This document shows positions 24,615 through 34,465 of a DNA stretch of 64,000 nucleotides, one piece after another (position 1 is the stretch's first letter; each line of letters begins with the position of its first letter). The stretch comes from Embleya scabrispora (GTDB lineage Bacteria > Actinomycetota > Actinomycetes > Streptomycetales > Streptomycetaceae), in assembly GCF_002024165.1 (NCBI RefSeq), contig NZ_MWQN01000003.1:868001-932000 (forward strand), read 5' to 3'. Under the pieces are notes generated by a model. The model had not been told where the DNA came from. It made no database searches and saw nothing but the letters and a program-made list of their open reading frames with translations. The translations under genes were made by a program, and so were the position numbers.

Positions 24615-27056
24615 ATGCACGAGACCGGCACATCCGGAACCGCCGCCGTGGTGGCGCTCCGAAACGTCGGTCGGAACCGGTCCGGCGCACTGCTCCGGCG
24701 ACTGGGCGGTTCCGGCCTCCTGGCCCTGCGCCGTGCGCGGTCGCTGCCGCGTGCCCTGATCGAGGCCGTGTTCGAGACGGACGACACGGACCTGCTCCGG
24801 GCGTTGGCCGGGAACCCGGGCCTCGACCACGACACCCTGCTGCGCGTGGCCCGACTCGGCCGCCCCGCCCTGGCCCGCACCCTGTACCGGCCCACGAACC
24901 CCGAGCGGCACGCGGTCGTGCTCCGGCGCGCCGTACTCGCCGCCGCCGATCCCGCGGATCCCGACTGGCGCACGCCGCACGGCTTCGTGCCCTGGCTGCT
25001 GACCCAACATCACGAACGGCTGCTCGAACCGGCGTTGTGGGCCCCCTTCGGCGAACTGGTCGCACACGCCCTGCTCGAACTCGGCCCCGACCTGCCCCCG
25101 GCCGTGGTCGCCGAACGCCACCGGGCGCTGCGCTCCCTTCTCGACGAATCCACGTTCGCCCGCTTCCGCCGGGCGGCCGGCGACCTCGACCACGGCGACC
25201 TGCTCGACCGCCTCGACGACCCGGCCGCCGCCGAGGGACACCAACCCTCCTCCGCCACGCACCTGTTACTCCTGCGCGTCCGCCGCGCCAAGGGTCCCGT
25301 CCCCGTCCCGCCCGACTGGTCCGTCGCGCGCGAGGAACACCTGCGCAAGCCCTTCCCCTCGTCGGTGACCGCGGTCCTCGCCCGATGGGCCGACTGCCCC
25401 GACGAGATCGTCCGCGACGGCGGCCGATCCGCCCGCCCCACCCTGCGCGCCCGCGCCTTCCGCCTCCCCACGACCGCCCCGACCGGTCCGGGCCGAAACT
25501 CCGACCACGACCTCGACCACGACGAATGGGAATGGACCCCCCTCCTGCGCCGAGGACTCCGTCGCGGCCGATTTTCCGCATCCGCGCTGCTCACCGAGGC
25601 CGGACCGGCCGTTGCGGTGCTCCTGGCCCTGCCCGACGAGGACCCCGCCGTGCACGCCGCCGTACGCGCACTCCTCGCCCCCCTGGGCACCGACGCCGAC
25701 GCGTGGTCCACCGTCCTCGCCGAACTCCCGCGCTTCCCCGGCACTCCGGCCGCCCTCGTCGCGACGGCCCTCGCCGGCCTCGCCCCGAACCGGGCGCGCC
25801 CCCGTCCCTCCGGCGGTGACCCGGCCCGCATCCTGCTGTTCCGCTGCGCGAGCAGCGCACAACAACACGCGCTGGTGTCCCTGCTCGACCCGCCCGCACT
25901 GCGCCCCCTGCTGGCCGCCGCCCCGCCCGACCGCGCGCTGCGCGAACGCCTCCGGGCCGTGCACGGTCCCGCCGCGAACCTGATCCTGGCCGGCGTGGCC
26001 GAGCAACCCTCGGAGACCGTGGCCGAGTTGCTGGATCTCGACGATCCCGCGGTGAACGCCCTGCTGTTCCGCCGCGCCCACCTGGACGACGCGGCGGTCA
26101 CGCGGCTGCTGTCCGGCGTGGACCGCGCGGGCCGCCCGGGCACGGTCCCGCTCGCCTCCTCCCTGCTCGGCTGCCTCGAACGCGACGAAGGGCCCAACAG
26201 CCGGCTCGCCGTCGACGTCGCCCCCGCCTCGGACGACCCCCGCGTCGCGCGGATCGTCCTGCGCCGGCGCGCCCTCTACACCGACGCCGGCCGACTGCGC
26301 GCGCTGCTCGACCGGTGGCGGAACGCCGGCCCCGACGGGGTGCGTACCCTGATCGACGAGGCCACCCGCCACGGCCTGGAGGACTCGCGCAACCCCTTCC
26401 CGGCCGAGACCGTGAAACTCGTCCGCGCCGCCCTCGACGACGTCGACGGCCCGGCCCTGTTACACGCCCGGCTGGCCGAGGTGACCACACCGGCGGCGAT
26501 CGTCACGGCCCTGCGCGGCCCGGCGCACGCCGCCGGCGTCGTCCTCGCCGAGTGCGGACCACCGCCCTGGGACACGCTGATCGAGACCCTGACCCGCGAC
26601 ACCTGGCCGGACGAGGTCCGGGACGCGGTGGTCGCGCACCCCGAGTGCCCGCGCGAACTCCTGCTCGCCCGGCTGGCCTGCCCACCCGAGCATCCGCACC
26701 ACGTGGGCGCGTGGGTGCGGGCCGCCCTGGAGCGCGGCGCGTTGACCGTCGAGGACATCGTCCGCACATGCCGGCCGGCCCGCGTCGCGTTCGATCTCCT
26801 GGCCGGCTCGGCGATCATCGAGGCCCCGGCCGCCCGTCGACCCGCGCTCGACCCCTGGCGGCTGCCCGACGAACTGCGACCGCATCGCCTCCGGGCCCGC
26901 CTCGGCACAACCCCGGACGCCTGGACGGTGGCCGTACGACTCCTGCCCGACTTCTCCGGCACGCTGATCGAACTCCTGGACACCGCCACAGCCATGGCGG
27001 CACCCGTCGACCGAGCGAAACCCGCCGATCGAACCCGGCTCAGCCGAGGCGTTTGA
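24615..27056 (+). CDS. Large helical-repeat hypothetical protein
   Basis: An 813-residue soluble protein made almost wholly of short amphipathic helices (for example LPRALIEAVFETDDTDLLRA, ALAGNPGLDHDTLLRVARL), like HEAT or variant leucine-rich repeat solenoids, though no strict repeat period is visible by eye. No enzyme motif was found. GGGAGG precedes the ATG at 24615; the frame is open much further upstream but that part is a shadow of minus-strand genes. Its stop overlaps the end of the converging acetyltransferase gene by 17 bp. Function unknown. Confidence 0.75.
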   Translation: MHETGTSGTAAVVALRNVGRNRSGALLRRLGGSGLLALRRARSLPRALIEAVFETDDTDLLRALAGNPGLDHDTLLRVARLGRPALARTLYRPTNPERHAVVLRRAVLAAADPADPDWRTPHGFVPWLLTQHHERLLEPALWAPFGELVAHALLELGPDLPPAVVAERHRALRSLLDESTFARFRRAAGDLDHGDLLDRLDDPAAAEGHQPSSATHLLLLRVRRAKGPVPVPPDWSVAREEHLRKPFPSSVTAVLARWADCPDEIVRDGGRSARPTLRARAFRLPTTAPTGPGRNSDHDLDHDEWEWTPLLRRGLRRGRFSASALLTEAGPAVAVLLALPDEDPAVHAAVRALLAPLGTDADAWSTVLAELPRFPGTPAALVATALAGLAPNRARPRPSGGDPARILLFRCASSAQQHALVSLLDPPALRPLLAAAPPDRALRERLRAVHGPAANLILAGVAEQPSETVAELLDLDDPAVNALLFRRAHLDDAAVTRLLSGVDRAGRPGTVPLASSLLGCLERDEGPNSRLAVDVAPASDDPRVARIVLRRRALYTDAGRLRALLDRWRNAGPDGVRTLIDEATRHGLEDSRNPFPAETVKLVRAALDDVDGPALLHARLAEVTTPAAIVTALRGPAHAAGVVLAECGPPPWDTLIETLTRDTWPDEVRDAVVAHPECPRELLLARLACPPEHPHHVGAWVRAALERGALTVEDIVRTCRPARVAFDLLAGSAIIEAPAARRPALDPWRLPDELRPHRLRARLGTTPDAWTVAVRLLPDFSGTLIELLDTATAMAAPVDRAKPADRTRLSRGV

Positions 27057-27483
27057 CGAAGATGTACTCGATACTGCCCGGCGGGTAGTCCGGCACGGTA
27101 CCCACGAGTTCGTAACCGTGCCCGCGGTAGAAGTCCGGAGCCTGGAAGTCCCAGGTCTCCAGTCGCGCGTGCCGACACTCCCGCTCGGTCGACGCGATCT
27201 TCTCGGCCCGCTCCAGCAGTTCCGAACCCAACCCGGCGCCGCGCAGCCGGGCGTCGACCCACAGCAGGTGCACGTGCAGCCAGTAGGCCCAGGTGTAGCC
27301 GGTCAGCCCGCCGACGAGTTCACCGTCGTCGTCGCGGACGTAGAGCTGGAGGGGTTCCTCGTTCTCGGCGGAAGTCCCACGCAGCGTCGCCAGATTCGGG
27401 GAGACCGCCGTATTGGATTCGGTGAGCATGCGCCCGAGCCAGGCTTCGCGTTCCGGGTCCACGATTACTTCGAACTGCGCCAC
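27040..27483 (-). CDS. GNAT acetyltransferase
   Basis: A 147-residue GNAT protein. LLWVDARLRGAGLGSELLERAEKIA is the acetyl-CoA loop (RGAGLG) and following helix; WDFQAPDFYRGHGYELVGTVPDYPPG is the classic C-terminal half. The GTG at 27483 (VAQFEVIVDPEREAW) gives a normal N-terminus; further upstream codons are low-quality. Substrate unknown. Its last 17 bases overlap the end of the opposite gene. Confidence 0.85.
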   Translation of the reverse strand: MAQFEVIVDPEREAWLGRMLTESNTAVSPNLATLRGTSAENEEPLQLYVRDDDGELVGGLTGYTWAYWLHVHLLWVDARLRGAGLGSELLERAEKIASTERECRHARLETWDFQAPDFYRGHGYELVGTVPDYPPGSIEYIFVKRLG

Positions 27484-27601
27484 CCGCCCACTGTATCCGG
27501 ACACCCGGGCCCCACGACAGCGGCCGATCGGCGGCGACTCCCGGCCTTCGGAAGCCGCCGCCGAAGTCCCGGACCCCGCCGAACAACCCGAACCGGCCCG
27601 C

Positions 27602-29209
27602 TCAGTCTCCGTCCACCGCGTACCACACCGCCGTGTCGCCCGGCAGCACACCGCTTCCGGGCAGTTCGCCGCTCGCGAGCAACACCGGCCCGTACTCGGG
27701 CAGCCGCACCGATCCCGCGCGCAGGTTCACCGCGCACACCGGCCCCTCCCCGCGCCGGAACACCAATGTGCCCTCCGGCGACGGCAACCACCGCAGTTCC
27801 GCGCCGTCACCGAGGTCCGGGTGCGCCCGACGGATCGCCAACGCCGACCGATACAGGGACAGCGTGGACGCGGGATCGTCCCACTGCGCCTCGACGCTCA
27901 ACCCGGCCCAGGCGCTCGGCTGCGGCAGCCACGTCGGCGCACTGCCCGGCGCGCCGAATCCGTACGGCGCCCGCCCGCCCGACCACGGCAGCGGCACCCG
28001 GCAGCCGTCCCGCCCCCGCTCGGTGTGCCCGGAGCGCTCCCACCTCGGGTCCTGCAACACCTCGTCGGGCAGGTCCAACACCTCCGGCAGGCCCAGTTCC
28101 TCGCCCTGGTACACATAGACCGAGCCGGGCAGCGCCAGCGTCAACAGCGCGGCGGCCCGGGCCCGGCGCAGCCCCGTCTCCCCGTCGCCGTAGCGCGTGA
28201 CGTGGCGGTGCACGTCGTGGTTGGACAACACCCAGGTCGCCGGCGCACCGACACCGGCGGCCCCGGCCAACGACGCGTCGATCACCTCACGCAGCGCGGA
28301 CGCGGACCAATCGGTGCCCAGGTAGTGGAAGTTGAACGCCTGGTGCAGCTCGTCGGGGCGCACGTAGCGCGCGGTGCGCTCCGGGCTGGGCGTCCACGCC
28401 TCGGCGACGGCTATCCGGGCGCCCGGGTATCCGTCGAGGATGCGCCGCCAGCCGCGGTATATCTCGTGCACCCCGTCCTGGTCGAAGAACGGCAGTTCGG
28501 CGCTGCCGAGCAGTTCGATCCCGGCGCCGCCGCCGATGTCGGGCAGGCCCTCGGCCTTGACCAGGCCGTGCGCGACGTCGACCCGGAAGCCGTCCACGCC
28601 CAGGTCCAGCCAAAAGCGCAGCACGTCCTCGAACTCGGCGTGCACCTCCGGGTGTTCCCAGTTCAGGTCGGGCTGCTCGGGGGCGAACAGGTGCAGGTAC
28701 CACTCGCCGTCCGGCACCCGGGTCCAGGCCCGGCCGCCGAACACCGACTGCCAGTCGTTGGGCGGCAGTTCCCCGTCGGCGCCGCGACCGGGACGGAAGT
28801 GGTACCGGGCGCGGGCAGCCGATCCGGGGCCGCCGGCCAGCGCGTCGACGAACCACGCGTGCGCCTCGGAGGTGTGGTTGGGCACCAGGTCGACGATCAC
28901 CCGCAGGCCGTGCGCGTGCGCGTCGCGCAGCAGCGCGTCGGCGTCCCGGAGCGTGCCGAACAGCGGGTCGACGGCCCGGTAGTCGGCCACGTCGTAGCCG
29001 TGGTCGGCCTGCGGGGAGGCGTAGAACGGGGTGAGCCAGACGGCGTCCACGCCCAGTTCGCTCAGGTAGCGCAGCCGGCTGCGCACGCCGGGCAGGTCGC
29101 CGATCCCGTCGCCGTTGCCATCCGCGAAGCTGCGCACGTACACCTGGTAGATCACCGAGTCGCGCCACCAGCCGGTGGTCGTCGGGGTGTTCGTGGTCGT
29201 GACGGTCAT
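27602..29209 (-). CDS. Alpha-glucosidase, GH13 family
   Basis: A 535-residue GH13 enzyme of the oligo-1,6-glucosidase/alpha-glucosidase group. The start WWRDSVIYQVYVRSFADGNGDGIGDLPG is diagnostic. Region I is VIVDLVPNHTS, region II GFRVDVAHG with the nucleophile Asp, region III AEAWT with the acid Glu, region IV LSNHDVHR with the third acid. It should release glucose from short maltodextrins in the cytosol. GGAAG precedes the ATG at 29209. It is the last gene of the maltose operon, 55 bp after MalG. Confidence 0.92.
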   Translation of the reverse strand: MTVTTTNTPTTTGWWRDSVIYQVYVRSFADGNGDGIGDLPGVRSRLRYLSELGVDAVWLTPFYASPQADHGYDVADYRAVDPLFGTLRDADALLRDAHAHGLRVIVDLVPNHTSEAHAWFVDALAGGPGSAARARYHFRPGRGADGELPPNDWQSVFGGRAWTRVPDGEWYLHLFAPEQPDLNWEHPEVHAEFEDVLRFWLDLGVDGFRVDVAHGLVKAEGLPDIGGGAGIELLGSAELPFFDQDGVHEIYRGWRRILDGYPGARIAVAEAWTPSPERTARYVRPDELHQAFNFHYLGTDWSASALREVIDASLAGAAGVGAPATWVLSNHDVHRHVTRYGDGETGLRRARAAALLTLALPGSVYVYQGEELGLPEVLDLPDEVLQDPRWERSGHTERGRDGCRVPLPWSGGRAPYGFGAPGSAPTWLPQPSAWAGLSVEAQWDDPASTLSLYRSALAIRRAHPDLGDGAELRWLPSPEGTLVFRRGEGPVCAVNLRAGSVRLPEYGPVLLASGELPGSGVLPGDTAVWYAVDGD

Positions 29210-29264
29210 CCGAGAGCTTCCTTCGAGGGAGAAATCATGGGAACGACGGGGAACGCGCGCCGGG

Positions 29265-30116
29265 TCAGTTCTTCACCGCACCGGCCGTCAGCCCGCCGAC
29301 GATGAAGCGTTGCAGGAACTGGAACAGCACCAGCACCGGCAGCGCCGCGATCAGCACACCCGCCGCGAACACGCCCCAGTTGCGGCCCACTCCGTACGAG
29401 ATGAAGTGGTAGAGCCCGACCGCGAGGGTCTGCTTGTCCGGGTCGTTCAACACCAGACTCGCGATCACGAAGTCGTTGAGCGTGGCCACGAAGGACAGCA
29501 GGGCGACCACGGCCAGGACCGGTGCCACCAGCGGCAGTACGATCCGGAAGAACACCTGGGCGTGCGAGGCCCCGTCGATCCGCGCCGCCTCGTCCAGGTC
29601 GCGTGGCACGGTGTCGAAGAAGCCCTTCATCAGGTAGGTGTTCACCCCGAGCGCGCCGCCGAGGTAGATCATCACCAGACCCAGCCGGCTGCCCAGACCG
29701 ATTGCCGGGAACACGTCGTCGAAGCTGGACAGCAGCAGGAACAGTGCGACGTATGCGAGCAGTTGCGGAAACATCTGGACCAGGAGCAGCGTGGTCAGTC
29801 CGGCCCCGCGTCCCCGGAACCGAAAGCGCGAGAAGGCGTAGCCGGCGCACGCGCCCAGGAACACCGACCCGATCGCGGTGGCCAGCCCGACCGCCATCGA
29901 GTTCAGGAACCACCTGCCGAACGGGTGCAGCGGGTCGTCGAACAGTTCCCGGTAGTGCGCGTCGGTGGTGTCCGAGAACAGTTCGTTGGATCCGGTCAGG
30001 GTGCCGCTGGGATTCAGCGACGCGGACAACACGAACACCAGGGGGAAGATCGCCACCACGACCGCGAGCACCCCGATCAGGTGCCGCCATCCGGTGCGCG
30101 CGAACCAACGGATCAT
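29265..30116 (-). CDS. malG: Maltose-type ABC permease MalG
   Basis: A 283-residue permease with six predicted helices. The EAA loop is EAARIDGASHAQVFFRIVLPLVAPVLA, which docks to the ATPase. ASLNPSGTLTG in the first outer loop and FNDF-like TLNDFVIASLVLNDPDKQTLAVGLYHFIS near the end are typical of MalG. The start (ATG at 30116) shares one base with the MalF stop (TGATG), so they are coupled. It works with MalF and MalE below and an ATPase that is not encoded here. Confidence 0.92.
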   Translation of the reverse strand: MIRWFARTGWRHLIGVLAVVVAIFPLVFVLSASLNPSGTLTGSNELFSDTTDAHYRELFDDPLHPFGRWFLNSMAVGLATAIGSVFLGACAGYAFSRFRFRGRGAGLTTLLLVQMFPQLLAYVALFLLLSSFDDVFPAIGLGSRLGLVMIYLGGALGVNTYLMKGFFDTVPRDLDEAARIDGASHAQVFFRIVLPLVAPVLAVVALLSFVATLNDFVIASLVLNDPDKQTLAVGLYHFISYGVGRNWGVFAAGVLIAALPVLVLFQFLQRFIVGGLTAGAVKN

Positions 30117-31726
30117 CAGGACTCCTCGAACGCGCGGCTGCGGCGCAGGCCGACGACGGAGATCGCGGCGACCACCACGAAGATCAGGATCGACACGGCG
30201 CAGGCCATGCCGTATTGGCGATTGCTGCCGCCGAAGGCGAGTTTGTACACCAGCGAGATGAGCAGGTCGGTGGAGCCGACCTCGATCGGCGCGTCGGGGT
30301 CCTTGGGACCGCCGCCGGTGAGCATGTAGATGACGTTGAAGTTGTTGAAGTTGAAGGCGAAGGTCGCGATGAGCATCGGGGTGACGGCGGTGAGCAGGAG
30401 CGGCAGTTTGACGTGCCGCAGAATCTGTCCGCGTCCCGCGCCGTCGATCCGCGCCGCCTCGGTGACCTCGGCGGGGATCGCCTGGAGTGCGCCGGTACAG
30501 ATCAGGAACATGTACGGGAAGCTGATCCAGACGTTGACGGCGAGCACACTGAGCCGGGCCAACCACGGATCGGTGAGCCACGCGATGTGCGCGCCGTCCA
30601 GGAGGGAGACGTTGACGTAGCCGTAGTCGGTGTTGAGCAGGCCCTGCCACACCAGTGCGGCCAGGAACGCCGGGAAGGCGTAGGGCAGCATGATCAGCGA
30701 GCGGTAGATCCGGTGTCCGCGCAGCCGTTTGCCGTCGAGGACCGCGGCCAGGACCAGTCCGATGGCGAACGGTACCGCGACCGAGATGCCGGCGAAGACG
30801 AAGGTCCACACCAGCACGCCGAGGAAGGGTCCGCGGATGTCGCGGTCGGTGAGGATCGTCTCGAAGTTGTCCAGTCCGACGAAGACCTTCCAGCCCGGGC
30901 TGAGCCTGGTGCCGTCGTCGGCGGCGAAGACCCCGTCGGAGGTGGGTCGATAGACCTTGCCGGTGCCCCGGTCGGTGATGGTGTCGGCGCCGCGGTCGTA
31001 GTCGAGCGTGGATCGGTAGGCGGCGGCGCTGATCCCGTCGGCGGTGCGCAGGCTGCCGCTGTTCGGATCCTCGCTCGCGGGCACCCGCAGTTCGCTGATC
31101 TCCTTCTGCCGGCTCGCGATCTGCGCGTAGCTCAACCGGTGCCAGCCGGGTGCGGCGATCGCGCGGCCGGCGGAGTCGTACACCGGGTCCGCGACGGGCT
31201 CCAGCGGGTGCCCCGCCCAGCCGAGGCGCACGCCCCGGTCGGGCAGGGTCACCAGCAGGCCGACCCGGTCGCCGCGGGCGACGACGGTGGCCGGGCGTAC
31301 CGGCGAGTCGGGTACGCGGGTCTCGCTGTGGGCGAGGATCGCCGCGACCGCGTCGGGCTTGTCGCTGTTGTGGCCGTCGCCGTAGTTCGTGAAGGCGGCG
31401 AACCCGGTGTAGAACACCACGTACACCTGGTACACGAGCAGCAACACGACGCCGGGGGCGAGATATTTGGCCGGCACGTGGCGTTTGCCGGCGTAGATCA
31501 CGTTGACCGCGACCGTGCCCACGAGCAGGGCGCCGAACATCGCCCACTTGTGCTGCGCGGCCAGTGCGAGGAGCCCGTAGACCGCGAGCGCGTCGACGAC
31601 GGCGAGCAGGACGATCCGCACGGCGAGGCCGACGAGGCCGCGGCGGGCCGGGGGGTGGCCGGGGTCGGCCGTGGGTCGCCGGCCCGGTGGGGTGTGCGGC
31701 GGCTGGGTGGGCGGGATCTGGGTCAC
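30116..31726 (-). CDS. malF: Maltose-type ABC permease MalF, long form
   Basis: A 536-residue permease. Three N-terminal helices are followed by a long extracytoplasmic segment (about residues 110-260, from YGDGHNSDKPDA to SPGWKVFVGLDNF), comparable with the P2 domain of Escherichia coli MalF, then the conserved core with the EAA loop EAARIDGAGRGQILRHVKLPLLLT. The GTG at 31726 is chosen because GAGGAGAG lies 9 bases upstream; the ATG further up is not supported. Long P2-type domains contact the binding protein. It is coupled to MalG. Confidence 0.92.
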   Translation of the reverse strand: MTQIPPTQPPHTPPGRRPTADPGHPPARRGLVGLAVRIVLLAVVDALAVYGLLALAAQHKWAMFGALLVGTVAVNVIYAGKRHVPAKYLAPGVVLLLVYQVYVVFYTGFAAFTNYGDGHNSDKPDAVAAILAHSETRVPDSPVRPATVVARGDRVGLLVTLPDRGVRLGWAGHPLEPVADPVYDSAGRAIAAPGWHRLSYAQIASRQKEISELRVPASEDPNSGSLRTADGISAAAYRSTLDYDRGADTITDRGTGKVYRPTSDGVFAADDGTRLSPGWKVFVGLDNFETILTDRDIRGPFLGVLVWTFVFAGISVAVPFAIGLVLAAVLDGKRLRGHRIYRSLIMLPYAFPAFLAALVWQGLLNTDYGYVNVSLLDGAHIAWLTDPWLARLSVLAVNVWISFPYMFLICTGALQAIPAEVTEAARIDGAGRGQILRHVKLPLLLTAVTPMLIATFAFNFNNFNVIYMLTGGGPKDPDAPIEVGSTDLLISLVYKLAFGGSNRQYGMACAVSILIFVVVAAISVVGLRRSRAFEES

Positions 31727-31754
31727 GGTCTCGGTCTCTCCTCGTCGCTCCGGC

Positions 31755-33020
31755 TCAGCCGGCAACGATCTTGGCGCGGATGCGTCCGGCCATCGCGCTG
31801 GTCAGCTCCCCCGGGTCGCCGTGTCCCTGGATGATGGCCAGTTGGGTCAGGCCCCAGTCGGCCCACACGCTGTCCATCGCGGGCAGGTTCGGCGTCGGCA
31901 GGCCCGCCTGGGCGGCGCGGGCGAAACCGGCCACCACGGGGTCGTTCCCGACCTGCTCCAGCACGGCGGTGGTCGCCGGGACCCGGCCGCCGGTGTCGTA
32001 CAGGGCACGCTGCGCCTGCGGGGTGGAGAGGTAGTTGAGGACGAAGTCCTGGGCCAGGATCGGGTTTGCCGACTTGGCGCCGACGAAGAAGCCCTGGACG
32101 CCGACGAACGGCCGGGCCGGGGAGCCGTCGACGCTGGGCACCGGGTCGACCGCGAACGGCACGTGCGCGGCGCGGAAGGTCGCCGCGTCCCAGGGGCCGG
32201 CGAGCAGGAACGGGGTCTTGCCCTTGAGGAAGGCGTCGGTGGCGATGTCGGCGGTGAGCGAGGTGGAGAGCACGCCGTCCTTGCCCAGACCGCGCAGCCA
32301 GGGGCCGAAGCGCTGACAACCGGGGCTGTCCAGTTCGAGTTTGGCCTGGTCGTAGGCGCCGTCGGGCTTGGTGCCGAAGACCCGGCAGCCGAACGAGGTC
32401 TGCAACGGGTACAGGTGGTACGGCGATCCGCTCTTGGCGTCGACGGGCACCGCCACCGGCAGCTCGGCCCGGCCCTGCTCGACCAACCGGCGGCCGGTGG
32501 CGAGCAGTTCGTCGAAGGAGGCCGGAGCCTGCGGGGCCAGGTCGGTGTTGCGCAACAGGGCGATGCTGTCGACGGCGTACGGCAGTCCGTACGTGCGGCC
32601 CTCGTAGCGCATCGCCTCCAGCGCGACGGGGGAGAACGCGGCGGCGCGGTCGCCGAGTTCGAGCGGTGCGAGGACCCCGTTGTGGACGAGCTTGCCGAGC
32701 CAGTCGTGCGGTCCGACGACCACGTCGGGGCCCTGGCCGGTGGGGGCCTGGGAGACGAAGTCGTCGCGGATCTCGCCCAGGCCCTTCTGCACGACCTTGA
32801 TCTTGACGCCCTTGTCCCGGGTGAACGCGGCGGCGATGTCCTGGAGCGGCTTGGCGCGGGCGTCGTCGGCCCAGACGGTCAGCGAGCCGTTGCCGGCGGC
32901 CGGGGCAGAGGCGGGCGGGGCGGTCTTGTCGTCGCCCTTGTCGCCGCCCCCGCCGCCGCACGCGGTGGCGAGCAGCGTGGCGGCGGCGAGCACGGCCGGG
33001 AGCAGCAGTCGTGGTCTCAC
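31755..33020 (-). CDS. malE: Maltose/maltodextrin-binding lipoprotein MalE
   Basis: A 421-residue solute-binding lipoprotein. Signal: RPRLLLPAVLAAATLLATAC with the lipidated Cys at 21, then a Gly/Lys/Asp linker. The mature part has SLTVWADDARAKPLQDIAAAF and KTPFLLAGPWDAATF, typical of the maltose branch of family 1 binding proteins. The GTG at 33020 overlaps the esterase stop (GTGA). It is expected to bind maltose or short maltodextrins outside the membrane and feed MalFG. Confidence 0.92.
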   Translation of the reverse strand: MRPRLLLPAVLAAATLLATACGGGGGDKGDDKTAPPASAPAAGNGSLTVWADDARAKPLQDIAAAFTRDKGVKIKVVQKGLGEIRDDFVSQAPTGQGPDVVVGPHDWLGKLVHNGVLAPLELGDRAAAFSPVALEAMRYEGRTYGLPYAVDSIALLRNTDLAPQAPASFDELLATGRRLVEQGRAELPVAVPVDAKSGSPYHLYPLQTSFGCRVFGTKPDGAYDQAKLELDSPGCQRFGPWLRGLGKDGVLSTSLTADIATDAFLKGKTPFLLAGPWDAATFRAAHVPFAVDPVPSVDGSPARPFVGVQGFFVGAKSANPILAQDFVLNYLSTPQAQRALYDTGGRVPATTAVLEQVGNDPVVAGFARAAQAGLPTPNLPAMDSVWADWGLTQLAIIQGHGDPGELTSAMAGRIRAKIVAG

Positions 33021-34465
33021 GGGGTCTCCTCGATGGGTGCGGTCGCGTCGGTCTCGGGTGCTGCGGGGGTCCGGGCGTTCGGGTCGGTCCACGCGGGGAC
33101 GTGCACGGTGAGCCGGCGGTCGCCGTCGTGGTGGAAGGGGTCGCGGATCGGGGTGCCGTCCTCGGTGAGGCCGTCGCAGCGCCAGCCGCGGCCGACCGCG
33201 CCGGTCAGGCCCACTCCGCGCGGCAGTCGCCACGTGCCCTGATGGACGCCGGCGGCGACGCGGGTGGTGAGCAGGCCGGAGTAGTACACGGTCTCGTCGG
33301 CGGGCAGGTCGGCGGCGGTGGTCACGGTGACCTCCAACAGCGCGTCGGCGCCGCCCTCGACGACCTCCAACGTGCCCTCGGCGGTATGGCCGCCGGCCGT
33401 CGCGGTCAGCGCGACGGGCCCGGGCCGACCGGGGGCGACCCGGGCCAGGCCGAGCGGGCGCAGCGCGTCGGCGGGGGTCCAGGCGAGCGCGGCGTCCAGC
33501 ACCGAGTAGGTGCAGCCGTCGGCACGCACGCCCACCGGCGCCACGCTCACGTCGGCCTGTCCGGTGGCCACCGCGGGCCGCTCGGGCATGGTCAGTTCGA
33601 CCAGCGGCAGGTCGGGGTCGCCGAACAGGTGCAGCAGCGCGCTGCCCACCCGCCGGGCCCAGGCGCTCTCGTGGTGCGGCGCCTGCGGGTCCTCGTGGAA
33701 GCGCACCTCGCGGTCCGGCGCGTAGCCGAGATCGGTGACGAGGTGGTCGACCAGGTCGCGGGTGTGCCGCACGGTGATCAGGCCCTCCATGCCGCCGATG
33801 TCGATCCAGATCCGTGCCGGACCGCGCGCGCTCTGCCGGTGGTGCACGGGCGTCTCGGCGAGGGTGATCGGATCGACGAAGACCAGGAACGGCGAGAGCA
33901 CTCCGGCCAGACCGAACACGTCGGGGCGGCGAAACGCCAGGTGGTAGCTGACCAGGCCGCCCATCGAGGAGCCGAGCACGGCGGTGTGCGCCGGGTCGTC
34001 GGTGATCGGGTACCGGGCCGCGAGCAGCGGGCGCAACTCCTCGGTCAGGAAACGCTCGTACAACCCGCCCCGGGACAACGCGCGTGGATCGCGCGGGTAG
34101 GGCACGTAGTGGCTGTACTCGGCGCCGCGGTCGTCGCGTCCGTTGTCCACGGCCACCGCGATCAGCGGCGGCAGCAGGCCGGCGGCGATCAGCCGGTCCA
34201 GGGTCTCCTCGACCCGCCAGCTGGGTTCCGGGCCGGTGCGGGCGAACACGTGTTGCCCGTCGTGCAGCCACACCACGGGGTACGGTCCGCCCTGCCGGTC
34301 GTAGCCGGGCGGCAGGTACACGTGGACGTCGCGGACGTTGTCCAGATGCGTCGAGCGCACGTTCGACAACGTCTCGATCACGCCACCGGTGTTCGCGGGC
34401 AGGGACATGCGGGGGAACTCTCCCGGGGTGGGTGCGGGGGCGGCGGGCTGCTCGGTCGGGGTCAC
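33017..34465 (-). CDS. Enterochelin-esterase-like hydrolase in maltose operon
   Basis: A 482-residue esterase-D/Fes type alpha/beta-hydrolase. Nucleophile elbow is VLGSSMGGLVSYH; VHVYLPPGYDRQGG and VVWLHDGQHVF are the usual early strands; a His lies in APHHESAWARR. After about residue 270 an extra beta-rich C-terminal part (about 200 residues) follows, ending in a small domain like those that bind starch (DGTPIRDPFHHDGDRRLTV). GTG at 34465 overlaps the GH13 stop (GTGA); an ATG at 34408 (MSLPANTG) with GGGAGAG upstream is the alternative. Possibly it deacylates a modified maltodextrin; that is inference. No signal peptide is seen. Confidence 0.8.
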   Translation of the reverse strand: MTPTEQPAAPAPTPGEFPRMSLPANTGGVIETLSNVRSTHLDNVRDVHVYLPPGYDRQGGPYPVVWLHDGQHVFARTGPEPSWRVEETLDRLIAAGLLPPLIAVAVDNGRDDRGAEYSHYVPYPRDPRALSRGGLYERFLTEELRPLLAARYPITDDPAHTAVLGSSMGGLVSYHLAFRRPDVFGLAGVLSPFLVFVDPITLAETPVHHRQSARGPARIWIDIGGMEGLITVRHTRDLVDHLVTDLGYAPDREVRFHEDPQAPHHESAWARRVGSALLHLFGDPDLPLVELTMPERPAVATGQADVSVAPVGVRADGCTYSVLDAALAWTPADALRPLGLARVAPGRPGPVALTATAGGHTAEGTLEVVEGGADALLEVTVTTAADLPADETVYYSGLLTTRVAAGVHQGTWRLPRGVGLTGAVGRGWRCDGLTEDGTPIRDPFHHDGDRRLTVHVPAWTDPNARTPAAPETDATAPIEETP

